Positions 11,521 through 22,080 of a stretch of DNA of 41,835 nt are shown one piece after another. A program made the position numbers and the translations under genes. The notes beneath the pieces were generated by a model. It had not been told where the DNA came from. It saw only the letters and a program-made list of their open reading frames with translations, and made no database searches. The DNA comes from Spirogloea muscicola (Eukaryota; Streptophyta; Zygnematophyceae; Spirogloeales; Spirogloeaceae), in assembly GCA_009602725.1 (NCBI GenBank), contig WELB01000038.1:665229-707063 (forward strand), written 5' to 3'. Each line of letters begins with the position of its first letter. The first letter of the stretch is position 1.

Positions 11521-13206
11521 CCGTTGACATATTTCCACACACAGCAGCATTTGACTCGGCGTCAAGCTCGATGGTCGGAGTGCATTGCACAATTTGACTT
11601 CCAATGGATTTATCGCCCTGGCCGTCTTAATGTTGCGGACCCTGTGAGTCGCAACATTAGCGGCGCTGCTGCGTTGGCCACCTTGAATGCTTCTGGAGTG
11701 CGGGCTGCTGGATTGCGTCCGACTCGTCAAGCTTCTGAGCTACCCACGGCAGACCTCTCTGAGCTCTATGTCCGTATCCGTCAAGGGTATGGCACCGACC
11801 CGTGGTTTGCTGAGGCCGCCAACGTGAGTATCCTCACCGATGACGAAGGCTTTTGGTGGCAAGGTGACGCTATTGTGGTCCCGGACTGCAATGCCTTGCA
11901 CACTGACATGATGCAGGAGCTGCATGATCCGCCTTACAGTGGTCATCTGGGCGTGGGCAAAACCCAAAAGGCTGTGCGACGCCTCTTTTGGTGGCCGGGC
12001 TTTTCAGCCCAGGTCCACGCTTTTGTGGTCAGTTGTGCCACATGCCAGCGTAGTAAGGCAATCCCTGGCAAACCTGCCGGTTTACTTCAGCCCTTGCAGA
12101 TTCCGGAGCGGAATTGGTCTGATGTAAGTGTGGATTTCATCACACAATTGCCTAAGACGCGGAATGGCTATGATGCCATTGTTGTCTTTGTGGATCGCTT
12201 GAGTAAAATGGTGCATTTTGCTCCCACAACTACGCGGGTTTCTGCGAAGGATTTTGCTGGCATCTTTGTGGATGAAGTGTGGAAATTGCATGGCATACCT
12301 GAGAGGATGGTCTCGGACCGCGATCCTTGCTTTACAGGTCACTTCTGGACAGAAGTTTGCAAGATTCTTGGCACGAGACAAGCCATGTCCACAGCCTTTC
12401 ACCCACAAACTGATGGTCAAACTGAGCGCATGAATCGAGTTCTCGAGGACATGTTGAGGCACTTCGTCAACCCCAGCCAGACTGACTGGGATGAGTATTT
12501 GGCTCCAGCTGAATATGCTGTGAACAATGCCTATCATGCGTCCACAAAGGAGACTCCATTCTTCCTCAACTATGGTCAGCATCCCCGAGCTCCACGTCAG
12601 GTGGGGAGGCCGGAACGGGTTCCCGCCGCGGTAGCCTTTACTGGGACTCTCTTGGAGGCTCAGAGACGAGCTCGGCATTTCTTGGAAATTGCTCAGAGTC
12701 GCCAGAAGGCTTATGCTGACAAACATCGGAAGGACGTCTCCTTCGATGTTGGTGCACAAGTGCTGCTTAGCACAAAGCACTTATCCTTGCGGGCTGTGGG
12801 TACGCGCAAGTTGCTACCCAAGTGGGTTGGACCATTTGCAGTAGTACGCCTTGTGGGCAAGGTGTCCTACGAGCTCAAGACACCAGTGCATTGGAAGGTA
12901 CATAACGTCTTCGATGTGTCTCAGCCGAGGGCCTTCCTTTCGGATGGTTATGTCCAACCGCCCCCACCTCCACTAGTGATCGAGGATGCTCTTGAGTTTG
13001 AGGTGGAAGAGATCTTGTCTCATAGGGACAAGCCTCGAGGGCGTAAGACCCGTGAGTATCTGGTGAAGTGGCTCGGGTATGGGCCTGAGCACAACACGTG
13101 GGAGCCTGCGGCCAATTTGGCAAATTGTCCGGATGCTCTCATGGAATACCTGGCCAAGGTTGGTAATGCTCCTAGGCTTGGTCGAGGCAGCAACCGTCAG
13201 GTGTAA
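11521..13206 (+). pseudogene. A1 RNase H tail, integrase and chromodomain
   Basis: One open frame of about 560 codons, starting in the last part of RNase H ([10 protein letters not shown]; the catalytic residues are deleted). The integrase follows: a HHCC zinc domain with [11 protein letters not shown] and CATCQRSK, then the DDE core with [16 protein letters not shown] and [10 protein letters not shown]-terminal GPFAVVRLVGKV leads to a chromodomain from FEVEEILSHRD to YGPEHNTWEP with its aromatic cage positions. Chromodomains direct integration to marked chromatin in the chromovirus clade. This section is intact, but it lacks an upstream start and is separated from gag by frameshifts. Confidence 0.9.
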
Positions 13207-13250
13207 AATCTGTCGGTTGTTCTCTCGAGGTTCCCGAGGACGTGGACATC

Positions 13251-13264
13251 AGAGTGGGGAGGTA
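13251..13264 (+). promoter_or_regulatory. A1 polypurine tract
   Basis: AGAGTGGGGAGGTA lies directly upstream of the 3' LTR. It is the expected RNase H-resistant primer for plus-strand synthesis, and the same motif precedes the 3' LTRs of C1, D3 and A3. Confidence 0.85.
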
Positions 13265-13791
13265 TGTAGTGAAACAGCCGTTTGGTTAAGCCACATGGCT
13301 CTGTTGGCATTACATGACCGATTATTTGGGCCAGGTGCCCTGCCAGCTGCCAGGCTGGCTGGGCGGTGCGGGTCCCGCCCGTCCGGAAATACCCCTCAAG
13401 GATCCGCCCGGCCAAGGGAGGATCTTTGGGCCTGCCGCAAGGCGGGCCTTGGGGCGAACCTGCTCACACCCCTGGAGGGGGGGTGGCACGGGGAAGCACC
13501 AAGGAGCCTCAGGGGCTGAGGCTCATAAAGGAGTTCGAGCCGAGGAAGCCTTGGAGCAGCCTTGCCGCTGCTCGCCGCCGCAGCCGCCGCCGCACTGCGC
13601 TGCGGGGCCTGCTGCGCCGGCCTGCGCCCAGGAGCTGGAGTCGCCGTCAAGGCGGCGCCACAGGGCCTGTCTTCCGCTGCGCTATGCGCTAGTGCTTCCT
13701 TGTGTAGTGGGTTGGCCCCTAAACCCCCTATGCTCGAATACAATAAGGACTCTCTCCCTCTAACTGCGTGTTCAGGGCGGCATTCATTACA
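13265..13791 (+). repeat. 3' LTR of A1 (LTR-A)
   Basis: 527 bp from TGTAGTGAAACAGCC to ATTCATTACA, near-identical to the 5' LTR once its nested insert is removed. The largest difference is a short GC-rich indel near 13368. Confidence 0.93.
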
Positions 13792-14327
13792 GGCTGGCTT
13801 TGCTGTGTCGCCGGAAAGCGGGCCACCTCCACGTGAAGTACGGAGTGAAGGACGGATCTCCAAGACCTTCTAAACTGCTCATTCTCGTAGCTAGTAGTTA
13901 TATTCTTACGGCAGTAGGTGCCTCGGCACTCAGCGCTGACGCGCCAACTATGTTGTTCTCAGGACTGGTGGCTAGTCAGCCAGCCCAGATCCTTATAGAC
14001 ACAGGGGCTACGGTTTCCTGTGTTTGTAAGAATTTTGTGAGTGACAATGGTTTGATTGTAAAACCTACTACCATTTCACAAGCTACTTTGGCAAGTGGAC
14101 AAAGTGCCGAAATTGTGGGCCTATGTCAAGTTCCTCTACACACTCAAAACTTAAAGACGGTTGTGTCTTGCCATGTTCTTGAGTTGGCACTGGGCTTTGA
14201 TGTGATATTGGGCGATGACTGGTTGTGTTCTAATGGGGCCCTCCTTGACTTTGACGCGCGGACTTGCTCGGGCCGACAGGGTTCTCTTCGTTTTGTACTG
14301 CACAAAGACGTTCCCTTTGTACCATAG
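13792..14327 (+). pseudogene. C1 gag end and retropepsin
   Basis: The first residues (CRRKAGHLHVKYG) look like a damaged zinc knuckle. The protease follows with LFSGLVASQPAQ and an intact catalytic DTGA (ILIDTGATVSCV), then ALGFDVILGDDWL. An in-frame stop at 14325-14327 separates it from the RT part, which continues in the same frame. The active-site motif is intact, unlike in A1. Confidence 0.85.
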
Positions 14328-14330
14328 CCT

Positions 14331-15978
14331 GTGACAGAATCCTCTATTCAGCTGTCGGCTGTGCAGTTTAAGAGGGTCCTTCACGCAGAACCCACCTCGG
14401 CTGTGTATCTGCTAATGGTGATGGAAAGTGAGTCCCCCCCTGACTCAGTAGTAGTGAGTAATGTGGCCTCACATGGTGCGGCTCTTGACAGCTTGTTGGA
14501 GGAATTTGCGGATATGTTCCCCGATGCCCTCCCGGACGGTTTGCCTCCTGACCGAGGCGTGGCTCATACAATTCCAGTAGAGCCCGGCTCTGTACCGCCG
14601 TACCGTCCAATGTATCGACTGAGTCCTCTCGAATTCCGGGAGATGCAGTCTCAAGTGGAGGAACTGCTACGGAAAGGCCATATTGAGCCTTCCCAGTCGC
14701 CGTACGGTGCACCAATCCTCTTCGTAAAGAGGAAGGATGGTAGTCTTCGTATGTGCATCGATTATCGAGCCTTAAACAAGCTCACCGTTAAGAATCGGTA
14801 TCCTTTTGCCTCGAATAGACGACCTGATCGACCGTCTAGCGGGAGCGAATGTGTTCAGCTCCCTCGATTTGCAAAGTGTTTTACATCAAATTCGTATCAC
14901 CCCTGAGGATGTCCCGAAGTCGGCATTCCGTACGCCGCTCGGTCACTTCCAGTTCAAGGTGCTCAGCTTTGGTTTGACCAACGCACCTGCCACATTTCAG
15001 GCGGTAATGACGAAAGTCTTTGGCCCCCTACTGTATGACTTTGTGCTGGTCTATCTGGACGACATACTGGTGTTTAGTAAGACGCCTGAGGAGCACGTAC
15101 GTCATTTGCGGCAAGTGCTGCAACTATTACGTGCAAACCAGTTGTATGCCAAGAGATCCAAATGTGTATTCAACCAGCCTGAGCTCACATACTTAGGGCA
15201 TGTTGTAGGCAAAGACGGGGTACGCGTTGACCCCAAAAAGACTTCAGCAGTAAAGGACTGGCCTGTGCCACGGAATGTGCCAGCGTTGCGTTCCTTCTTG
15301 GGATTCGCAAATTACTTCCGCAAGTTTCTACAAGGGTACGGAAGTATGGCATCTCCTCTTACGAAGCTCACTCGTAAGGACGTCAGCTGGGTGTGGACGT
15401 CGGAATGCCCGAAGGCATTCGAGGATATCAAACGGGTCCTGGTGAATCCACCTGTTTTGGCCTTGCCTCGAGAAGGCGTGCCATTTGAAGTAGTATGTGA
15501 CGCCTCTTTGATCGGCCTTGGTGCCGTACTCTTGCAGGAGGGTCATCCCGTAGCATTTGAAAGTCGCCTGCTTCGTCCTGCAGAGCGTAACTACACTACG
15601 GGGGAGCAAGAGCTCCTTGCTGTTGTGCACGCCTTACGTGTGTGGCGTTGCTATCTCGAGGGTGTTGACTTTACGGTCGTAACGGATCATTGCCCGTTGA
15701 CCTATTTTCACACACGACAGCAATTGAGCAGGCGTCAAACACGGTGGGCTGAGTGTATAGCACAATTCCGCTTCCAGTTGTTGTACCGCCCTGGACGTAT
15801 GAATGTTGCCGACCCGGTGAGTCGCAACATTGCAGGGGCTGCTGTGGCGGCTGTCTTGCACGCTTCAAGGGGTCAGACCGCAGACGTGCGGCCTACTCGT
15901 GGAACTGCTCGGCAGTCCACCGCCAACCTCTTTGAGCTGTATGTGCGTATTCGTGATGGGTATGGCACAGACCCATGA
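14331..15978 (+). pseudogene. C1 reverse transcriptase and RNase H
   Basis: Opens with [15 protein letters not shown] and the RT entry [15 protein letters not shown]. An extra base near 14805 shifts the frame just before PRIDDL. RT continues with [19 protein letters not shown] and the YLDD box (about 15052-15063). RNase H has its three acidic positions in [17 protein letters not shown] and VVTDHCPL, so the catalytic set is present. The frame ends at a TGA (15976-15978) where relatives have Trp (TDPW), a single nonsense change; homology continues straight through it. Confidence 0.9.
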
Positions 15979-17384
15979 TTTGCGGATGAAACCAATGCAC
16001 GCACACTAGTAAATGACCAAGGCTTCTGGTGGCGAGGTGACGCCATTGTAGTTCCTGACTGCAATGCCTTGCGCACCAGTATCTTGCAAGAACTGCACGA
16101 GCCTCCGTATAGTGGTAATTTGGGTATGGGAAGACGAAGAAAGCCGTCCAGCTTCTCTTCTGGTGGCCGGACTTCAAAGCTCAAGTAGAGTCTTTTGTAA
16201 GGACTTGTGCCACCTGCCAGCGCAGTAAGGCACGCTCTCATAAGCCTGCCGGGTTGCTCCAACCGTTGGAGATTCCTCCGAGGAACTGGTCTGATGTAAG
16301 TGTGGATTTTATCACCCAGTTGCCGAAGACGAAAAAGGGGTCATGATGCCATTGTCGTAGTTGTGGATCGTCTGAGTAAATGGCGCATTTTGTGCCTACG
16401 ACCACAAAGGTGTCAGCCAAAGAATTCGCTGGTATCTTCGTGGACCGCGTATGGAAACTGCACGGAGTCCCCGAGCGGATCGTGTCTGACCGCGATCCTC
16501 GCTTTACGTGGCACTTCTGGAAGGAAGTGTGCAGGCTGATTGGCACCCAGCAATCCATGTCCACGGCTTTCCATCCCCAGACAGATGGTCAGACAGAAAG
16601 AATGAGTCGGGTGTTGGAAGACATGTTGCGGCATTTTGTAAACTCCAGTCAAAGTGACTGGGATGAGTATCTTGCTCCAGCGGAGTACGCCGTGAACAAT
16701 GCCTTGTACGAGTCAACCAAGAATACACCCTTCTTTCTTCATTATGGTCAGCATCCCCGGACACCTTTACAGGTGGGGAGGCCGGAACGTGTGCCGGCCG
16801 CAGTAACTTTTACCGGAAACCTCCTGGAAGCTCAGCGGAGGGCTAGGCAATGCTTGGAGATTGCCCAGCAACGGCAAAAGCAGTATGCTGATTGACGTCG
16901 ACGGGATATATCCTTCGACGTGGGTGCTCAAGTGCTACTCAGCACAAAGCATCTCTCCATGCGGGCTGTCGGTACGCCTAAATTGCTACCAAAGTGGGTT
17001 GGACCTTTTCGTGTAGTGCGTCTGGTCGGCAAAGTTGCGTACGAGCTGGACACGCTGGTACATTGGAAAATCCATAAAGTATTCCATGTGTCCCAGCTCG
17101 AACCATTCCATACGGATGGTCGTGTCCAACCGCCCCCACCTTCCCTTGTCGTCAAGGATAATGAAGAGTTTGAGGTGGAGGAGATATTGTCTCACCGCGA
17201 CAAACGCCGTGGGCGATGTAAGTCCCGAGAGTATCTTGTAAAGTGGGAAGGCCATGGGCCTGAACACAATACGTGGGAACCTTTGGGCTATCTTGCACGT
17301 TGCCCGTCCGTTCTCCGTAAGTATCTTGCAAAGAAGAAACTCCCTCCTTTGCGTAGTACTTCTAAGACTACCCGTCAAAAGTAA
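15979..17384 (+). pseudogene. C1 integrase and chromodomain, frameshifted
   Basis: Integrase in pieces: [13 protein letters not shown] and LHEPPYSGNLGMG, then a one-base loss near 16128, CATCQRSK, frameshifts near 16330 and 16380, VSDRDPRF, and [16 protein letters not shown] nonsense codon follows YAD near 16893, where relatives have Arg. The last frame (to 17384) holds GPFRVVRLVGKVAYEL and a chromodomain with FEVEEILSHRD, REYLVKW and NTWEP. The order and spacing match A1. Confidence 0.88.
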
Positions 17385-17436
17385 TTGACGAACTCTCCTT
17401 CCGTATCATGTACTTGTTCCCGAGGACGAGAACATC

Positions 17437-17450
17437 AAAGTGGGGAGGAA
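17437..17450 (+). promoter_or_regulatory. C1 polypurine tract
   Basis: AAAGTGGGGAGGAA sits immediately upstream of the 3' LTR. Confidence 0.85.
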
Positions 17451-18297
17451 TGTAACGTCCCCATCCGTTACGTGACATTTGCCCGTGGGTTGAACGCTAA
17501 CGCGTGGTAACGGCACGCGGCCCCGGTATCGTTGGCGTGCGACACGTGGGCGACGCCGGCAAGTGAGACGGGGCTCACCGCGGCTCGCCGGAGCTGTTGC
17601 CGCAGGGCCGCCCGGGCCCCCGGGCCATGGCCGCCGCGCCGCGCAGGGCGGCACCGCGCCGCGTTCGTCGGCGGCATGTCCGCCTTACCGGTGAGCGCCA
17701 CCTCATGGCCGCCGGACTCGTAGTGACATACCTGTGCCGCGTGTAGCGCTGTGACACGCCTGGCGGCGCCGCACAGGGCGGCACCGCGCCGCGCAGGGCG
17801 GCGTTGCCGCCCTCACGACCGTATTCCCCCGTAGGGCCCGCCTTCTCAAGGTGGGCCTTGAGGCGAGCCTCCCAGAGACCCTTGGGGAGGGGTGGCACAT
17901 GAAGCACTATAAGTAGGGCTGAGACCAGCCTCCGGGCACCCGGCTCTGGTCAGCGAAGCCCACGCCAAAGAGAGGCGCGCCTGCTGCCGCCTGCTGCCGC
18001 AGCTCGTCCGCGCAGCCCTGCTGCTGCCTGCTGCTGCAGCCCGACGCCGCAACCTGTCCCTGCGGATCTTCATCGGCTCTTCTGAAGGTAGACTGTGGCT
18101 GCTCCCTTTGGGGACAGTTGCTGGCCCGTACCGAGAGGTGAGTCGCCGCCTGTCGGCGGCGCCTCAGGGCAAGGTATTCCGCTGCGTGTGCATGTGGTGC
18201 TTCTCTGTGCTGGGGAATTCGTCTCTAGACCTCAGAGACAGAAACCAATCAGGACGTCCTAACCCTTAACTGCTTGTGAAGGGCTTAGAATGCTTCA
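17451..18297 (+). repeat. 3' LTR of C1 (LTR-C, same group as LTR-B)
   Basis: 847 bp from TGTAACGTCCCCATCC to AGAATGCTTCA. It has a GGGGAGGGGTGGCA core near 17885, a TATA-like CTATAAGTAGGG at 17908, CTGCTGCCGC repeats, and a GTCGCCGCC/GGCGGCGCC hairpin near 18145-18170. It shares much of the middle and 3' part with LTR-B at 31257-32163. The right flank is GGCTGGCT. Confidence 0.88.
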
Positions 18298-18816
18298 GGC
18301 TGGCTAGGCAGCAGCAGGGCTGTGTCTCTCTCGGCGTTGGTCGGACTGAGGAGTCCGGCCGAGGCCCACTACTTACAGCGTTTCTCCTGCCACCCCTCCC
18401 CTGAGGGTGTGACGGGGATTGCCCCCAGGGCCCTCCCCAGGAGGGGCGGGCCGGACACAGGGGGACACGAAGCGACGCCCGTTGGGCGGCACAAGGGCGA
18501 CGCGAAGCGGCGCTCTGGGCGGTACAAAGGAGACGTGAAGCGGCACCTAGGGCGGCACAAGGGAGACGCGAAGCGGCGCCTTGGGCGGCACAAAGGGGAC
18601 GCGAAGCGTCGCACAAAAGGGGACGTGAAACGGCGCCTCCTGGCGGTGCACGTGGGTGCACGTGCGGTACGAAGTCGGGGACCTCGGACCGTACTTAGCT
18701 GCTCATACGGTGGAGCAAAGCTACCCGTACCATTTGGGACTTCCAAAAGGTAGATACGTTACGATTATGTGAGGTTACCAGCACCGTTAGCACTCTGAAA
18801 CGGAGGGAACATTACA
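18298..18816 (-). repeat. Partial LTR-E inserted at the H1 chromodomain
   Basis: On the minus strand it starts TGTAATGTTCCCTCCGTTTC, matching the LTR-E start at 40262. It keeps the shared promoter core and is cut off at its U5 side by the C1 LTR end. It abuts H1 coding sequence at CTCTT (18817-18821), inside the chromodomain entry rather than after a polypurine tract, so it is an insertion and not H1's own LTR. Confidence 0.75.
18470..18640. repeat. About 30-bp minisatellite within LTR-E
   Basis: About five imperfect tandem copies of a unit like GGGCGGCACAAGGGAGACGC followed by GAAGCGGCGC. The open frame across it (18322-18753) is repeat-driven and not a credible protein. Confidence 0.8.
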
Positions 18817-19630
18817 CTCTTCCTCATCCTCAACAACAAGGAGAGGTGGGGGCGGTTGGACACGACCATCCGTATGGACTGGGCTCGAGCTGGGATACAT
18901 GGAATACACTATGGCTTTTCCATCGTACCGGCGTATTCAGCTCGTATGCGACCTTGCCGACCAGGCGCACGACACGAGAGGGGTCCAACCCACTTGGGCA
19001 GCAACTCAGGCGTACCCACAGCCCGCATGGAGAGATGCTTTGTGCTTCAGAGCACTTGAGCACCCGCGTCGAAGGAGAGATCCCGACGACGTAGATCAGC
19101 ATACTCCTTTTGCCGTTGCTGGGCAATCTCCAAGCATTGCCAAGCCCTCCGCTGAGCTTCGAGGAGGTTACGAGGAAGTTACTGCGGCCGGAACACGTTC
19201 CGGTCTCAACACTTGTAAAGGTGCTCGGGGATGCTGACCGTAAGAAAGGTGTGTTTTGAGTAGATTCATGGAAAGCATTGATACACAGCGTACTCCGCTG
19301 GAGCAAGATACTCATCCCAGTCACTGTGGCTGGGGCTTACATAATGCCATAACAGTCCGCCAAAACTCAAGTCATCCTTTCAGTCTGAGCATCTGTTCAG
19401 GGGAAAACCGTGGACATGGATTGATGGGTGCCAACTAGCCTGCACACTTCTTTCCAGAAGTGTCCCGTAAAGCGAGGAGCGCGGTCAGACACGATTCGCT
19501 CGGGAACTTCGTGCAGTTTCCATATGCGATCCACGAAAATACCAGCAAATTTTGGCTGACACCTTTGTGGTTGTAGGCACAAAATGCGCCGTTTTACTCA
19601 AATGATCCACAAATACGACAACGGCGTCAT
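18817..19630 (-). pseudogene. H1 integrase, second half
   Basis: Minus-strand pieces: FAGIFVDRIWKLHEVPERIV, then VSDRAPRF where relatives have [19 protein letters not shown] and the STKHLSLR-like and VRLVGKVAYEL segments, ending in the acidic run before the chromodomain. Several stops and frameshifts. It joins to the first integrase half at 24015 once element F is removed. Confidence 0.82.
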
Positions 19631-20114
19631 GTCATGCCCGTGCGCGTAGCGTCGTCGTAGCGTCGGCTAGAGGACGAGCAGGGCTAACCCTGGTCGGATA
19701 ACTCAGGTAGGAAGGTGGTATAGGGAACCTCAGCGGGGGTAACCCATGGGGTGACTCGCTGGGTAAGGTGCAACCCGGGTGGGTTGGAGAGCCCCGGGGC
19801 GCCGTGTGCTAAGTCCCTGTACCTACTGCCTTAAACCCCCCCTCGCGGGGTGGGATCTTAAGAGATCGGAGGGCGGAGAGAGGCCATCTCTCCGCCAGTT
19901 CCTCGCTGGAGAAAGACCCTAGCGCCGCCGCCGCCGCAGCCGCCGTCAGGGGTTTGCAAGGGCTTGGCAGCCGCGCAGGGTAGGCACTCCAGGCTAGGTT
20001 GGCCAGAGGGCCGAAGCGGGAGAGATCCCCTGGCGGGGGTGACGACGCAGCGGCGCAAGAGGCGCACGCGAAGAGGGAGACAGGAGAGAGCTGCTATCCG
20101 TCTTGTGACTCGTT
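19631..20114 (+). repeat. Element F left repeat A
   Basis: Starts GTCATGCCCGTGCGCGTAGC and ends TTGTGACTCGTT. It matches 23375-23853 over its whole length, except for an 11-base GTCGTCGTAGC-type expansion near its start and a few substitutions. It runs directly into element-specific sequence, not into B. Confidence 0.9.
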
Positions 20115-20210
20115 ACTGGCGGAGAGATCCGCGTCGGAGATCGGCGGCAGAGATCGAGGGAGCGGCGGCATCGGGGACGGCGCAGCTGCGACCAGCGGGC
20201 CTGGATCTGC

Positions 20211-20965
20211 ATGCCAACCCGGAGCGGCGCACGCTACTCGGTATCGCCGACAGATCGGCGGCGCGGCGAGGCGGATCTGCAGTCAGACAGGTTGGAGGCC
20301 AGTCCGGCGAGCAGCGGCAGCGACAGGGAGGACGGCGAGTCCGTCGTGAGCGTGGAGAGCAGTCCCGGCATGGATCGGGAGGAGGAGGTCGCGCGGCATA
20401 GCAGGAAGTATACAGGAAGGTCAGATGGGACCTCCCTGGCGAACCTTCGCATGAGAGTGGAGTCGGCCATGGCGAGGTCGGAGATGAACCCCCGATTCTT
20501 GCGGTCGGTGGGCTTCAGGACCCTCCCAGACTTCTTGGATGGGCCCGCCCTGGACTTCTACGAGTCGGTCTTCGCGGAGATCCTTGCCCTTACCGAGGAG
20601 GTTCCAGTGGGCGAGAGGTCAGGCAGCGGGGCGAGGCTGGTGGGAGGTGGGTCGGGTGCTGGTGCCCGAGCGGCAGAGGAGCTTATCGCTGGTCCATTGG
20701 CGGAGACAGCGGGGGCCCCAGGGGCGGGGACGCCGGTTCAGCGGGGGCAGTTGCTGGAGGACCCGATCGGGTACTTCTTGCGGCTGCTTGGGCAGCACTT
20801 TAAGACCAACACGGCCGCCAAGGTGGCCGAACTGGTGGACTTCCGGCGGCTGCCGGGCGAAGATGTGATGGTGATGGCCCAGCGCATGAAGCAGCTGCGG
20901 CGGGACACAGGGAGGTTGACGGAGGTTGATGCGGCGCAGAAGTTCCTGGAGGCGTTGGTGGAGGT
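20211..20965 (+). CDS. Element F gag, capsid part
   Basis: Open frame from the ATG at 20211; the true start is uncertain. The N-terminus is Ser/Arg/Glu-rich and disordered-looking. The capsid-like part has TLPDFLDGPALDFYESVF, then LLGQHFKTNTAAKVAELV and AQRMKQLRRDTGRL, which resemble retrotransposon gag helices. Homology moves to another frame near 20965, where FLEALVE should continue into RDYRDNFTVDQVAELADDV. The shift may be a mutation or a recoding site. Function: particle formation and RNA binding, by family. Confidence 0.72.
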
Positions 20966-22080
20966 AGGAAGGGCGCCTGGCTGGAGCAACAGGTCTTCGC
21001 GACTACCGCGACAACTTCACCGTGGACCAGGTGGCGGAGCTCGCAGACGATGTGGAGCGCCACTTCGCGAGCAAGGCTGTGGAGGTGGTGGTGCGGACCA
21101 AGGGTGAGGAGAAGCCGGCGGCCCAGCCTACACACGGGTCGGTTTCACCACCCCGGCAGTGGTACTCGCCCAAGCCATCTGCAACGGCGGCGGCGGCGGT
21201 TGTGCCAGCGGGGTCGGCTGGGGCTATTCGTTGCTACACTTGCGGTCAGCTGGGGCATGTCCGGCGGGACTGCCCCCAGGGGTCCAACATACGGTGCGGA
21301 CATTGCGGCAGGGCGGGCCATCGCGAGGACGCATGTTGGATCCTGCACCCTGAGCAGCGGCCGGCGCAACCACAGGCGCATGCTGCGCTACGGGCGGTCA
21401 GGAACTCGGCCGCGGCGATTGCACACGGTCGAGACGGGCAGGTTCTAGGTGTGGTCCAGGACAGCATCTCCCGCACCGACCTGAAGCAGATGTTGGCGGA
21501 GATGAAGGCGGAGATGTTGGCAGAGGTGAAGGCTACGATGGCGGCCACCGCTACGGTTGTGCAGGTTGAACCGAGGCGGAGGGACGATGATGATGAGGAG
21601 GAGGAGGATGACCTCCGCCTGCGGTACGGTATGGGAATAGAGGTAGTAGACGCAGCAATGGCAGGACGGCATGGGCGTAGTAGCCGCCAGCCGACAGGGA
21701 GCGCAGATCGACTGGTCGGCAAGGAGCATGGCCGGCAACAGGAGGAGCGGCGCACGCGTTACCCGCTGTCGTTTACGCGACTGGTGGAAGGGCCAACGGA
21801 CAAACCAGCAGCGGTCCACGACCAGCCTGCGGTGGTTCCGGAGGGCGCTGGGCGCGTTACCGCGCATCAGCTGGCTGCAGTGCTTATGCACACGCCCGTG
21901 TTGTCGCTGGCGGGCATGGGGGTTTCAGGGGTGGCGTTGAGGAAGGTGCTACAGCAGCACCTTCCGGGCGCGCTGGAGGTCGACGTGGCGGGCTCAAGCG
22001 AACCGCCCAAGGCCGCTCGGGGGGCGAATTTCCACCCGCCTTCAACGAACAAACTGGGGCCGCCGAAAGGGGGCCCGCTA
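20966..22080 (+). CDS. Element F gag, nucleocapsid part with two zinc knuckles
   Basis: Continues the capsid in a new frame (VDQVAELADDVERHFASKAV). Two CX2CX4HX4C knuckles lie at about 21230-21340: CYTCGQLGHVRRDC and CGHCGRAGHREDAC. A KQMLAEMKAEMLAEVKATM helix and a DDDDEEEEDD acidic tract follow (about 21480-21615). A conserved-looking QLAAVLMHTPVLSLAG segment (about 21868) leads to the protease. The open frame runs to 22305, but from about 22070 the meaningful sequence is one base back, next to a run of five G's. Confidence 0.78.

Larger units (their letters stand above)
6539..13791 (+). mobile_element. Chromovirus-type Ty3/gypsy retrotransposon A1
   Basis: Complete layout: 5' LTR, tRNA-Met PBS, leader, gag, protease, RT, integrase with chromodomain, polypurine tract and 3' LTR. 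The two LTRs differ by roughly a dozen and a half substitutions plus small indels, so the insertion is fairly recent. The coding part is nevertheless dead: frameshifts near 9110, 9822 and 10988, a changed protease active site, and a deletion of about 145 codons removing most of RNase H. The flanks do not match (GTGAG on the left, GGCTG on the right), so there is no target duplication and a later rearrangement is likely. Confidence 0.93.
13792..18297 (+). mobile_element. Ty3/gypsy chromovirus C1, 5'-truncated
   Basis: Begins inside gag, directly after the A1 3' LTR, and runs through protease, RT, RNase H, integrase and chromodomain to its own 3' LTR of the B/C type. No 5' LTR, PBS or most of gag is present. 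The polyprotein is related to A1 but clearly diverged, and it lacks the HEAGH linker domain. It carries two nonsense codons in pol, one between protease and RT, and at least four frameshifts. Confidence 0.9.

Noticed and set aside
18322-18753. Basic repeat protein (HKGDAKRR repeats)
   Set aside because: Encoded by the LTR-E minisatellite on the strand opposite to LTR transcription; composition-driven.
18298-18816. LTR-E as H1's own 3' LTR
   Set aside because: It abuts the chromodomain entry without a polypurine tract, and the chromodomain is missing beyond it, so it is an insertion.
19964-20401. Open frames across repeat A of element F
   Set aside because: Terminal repeat sequence, highly GC-rich; the frame is not shared with gag.
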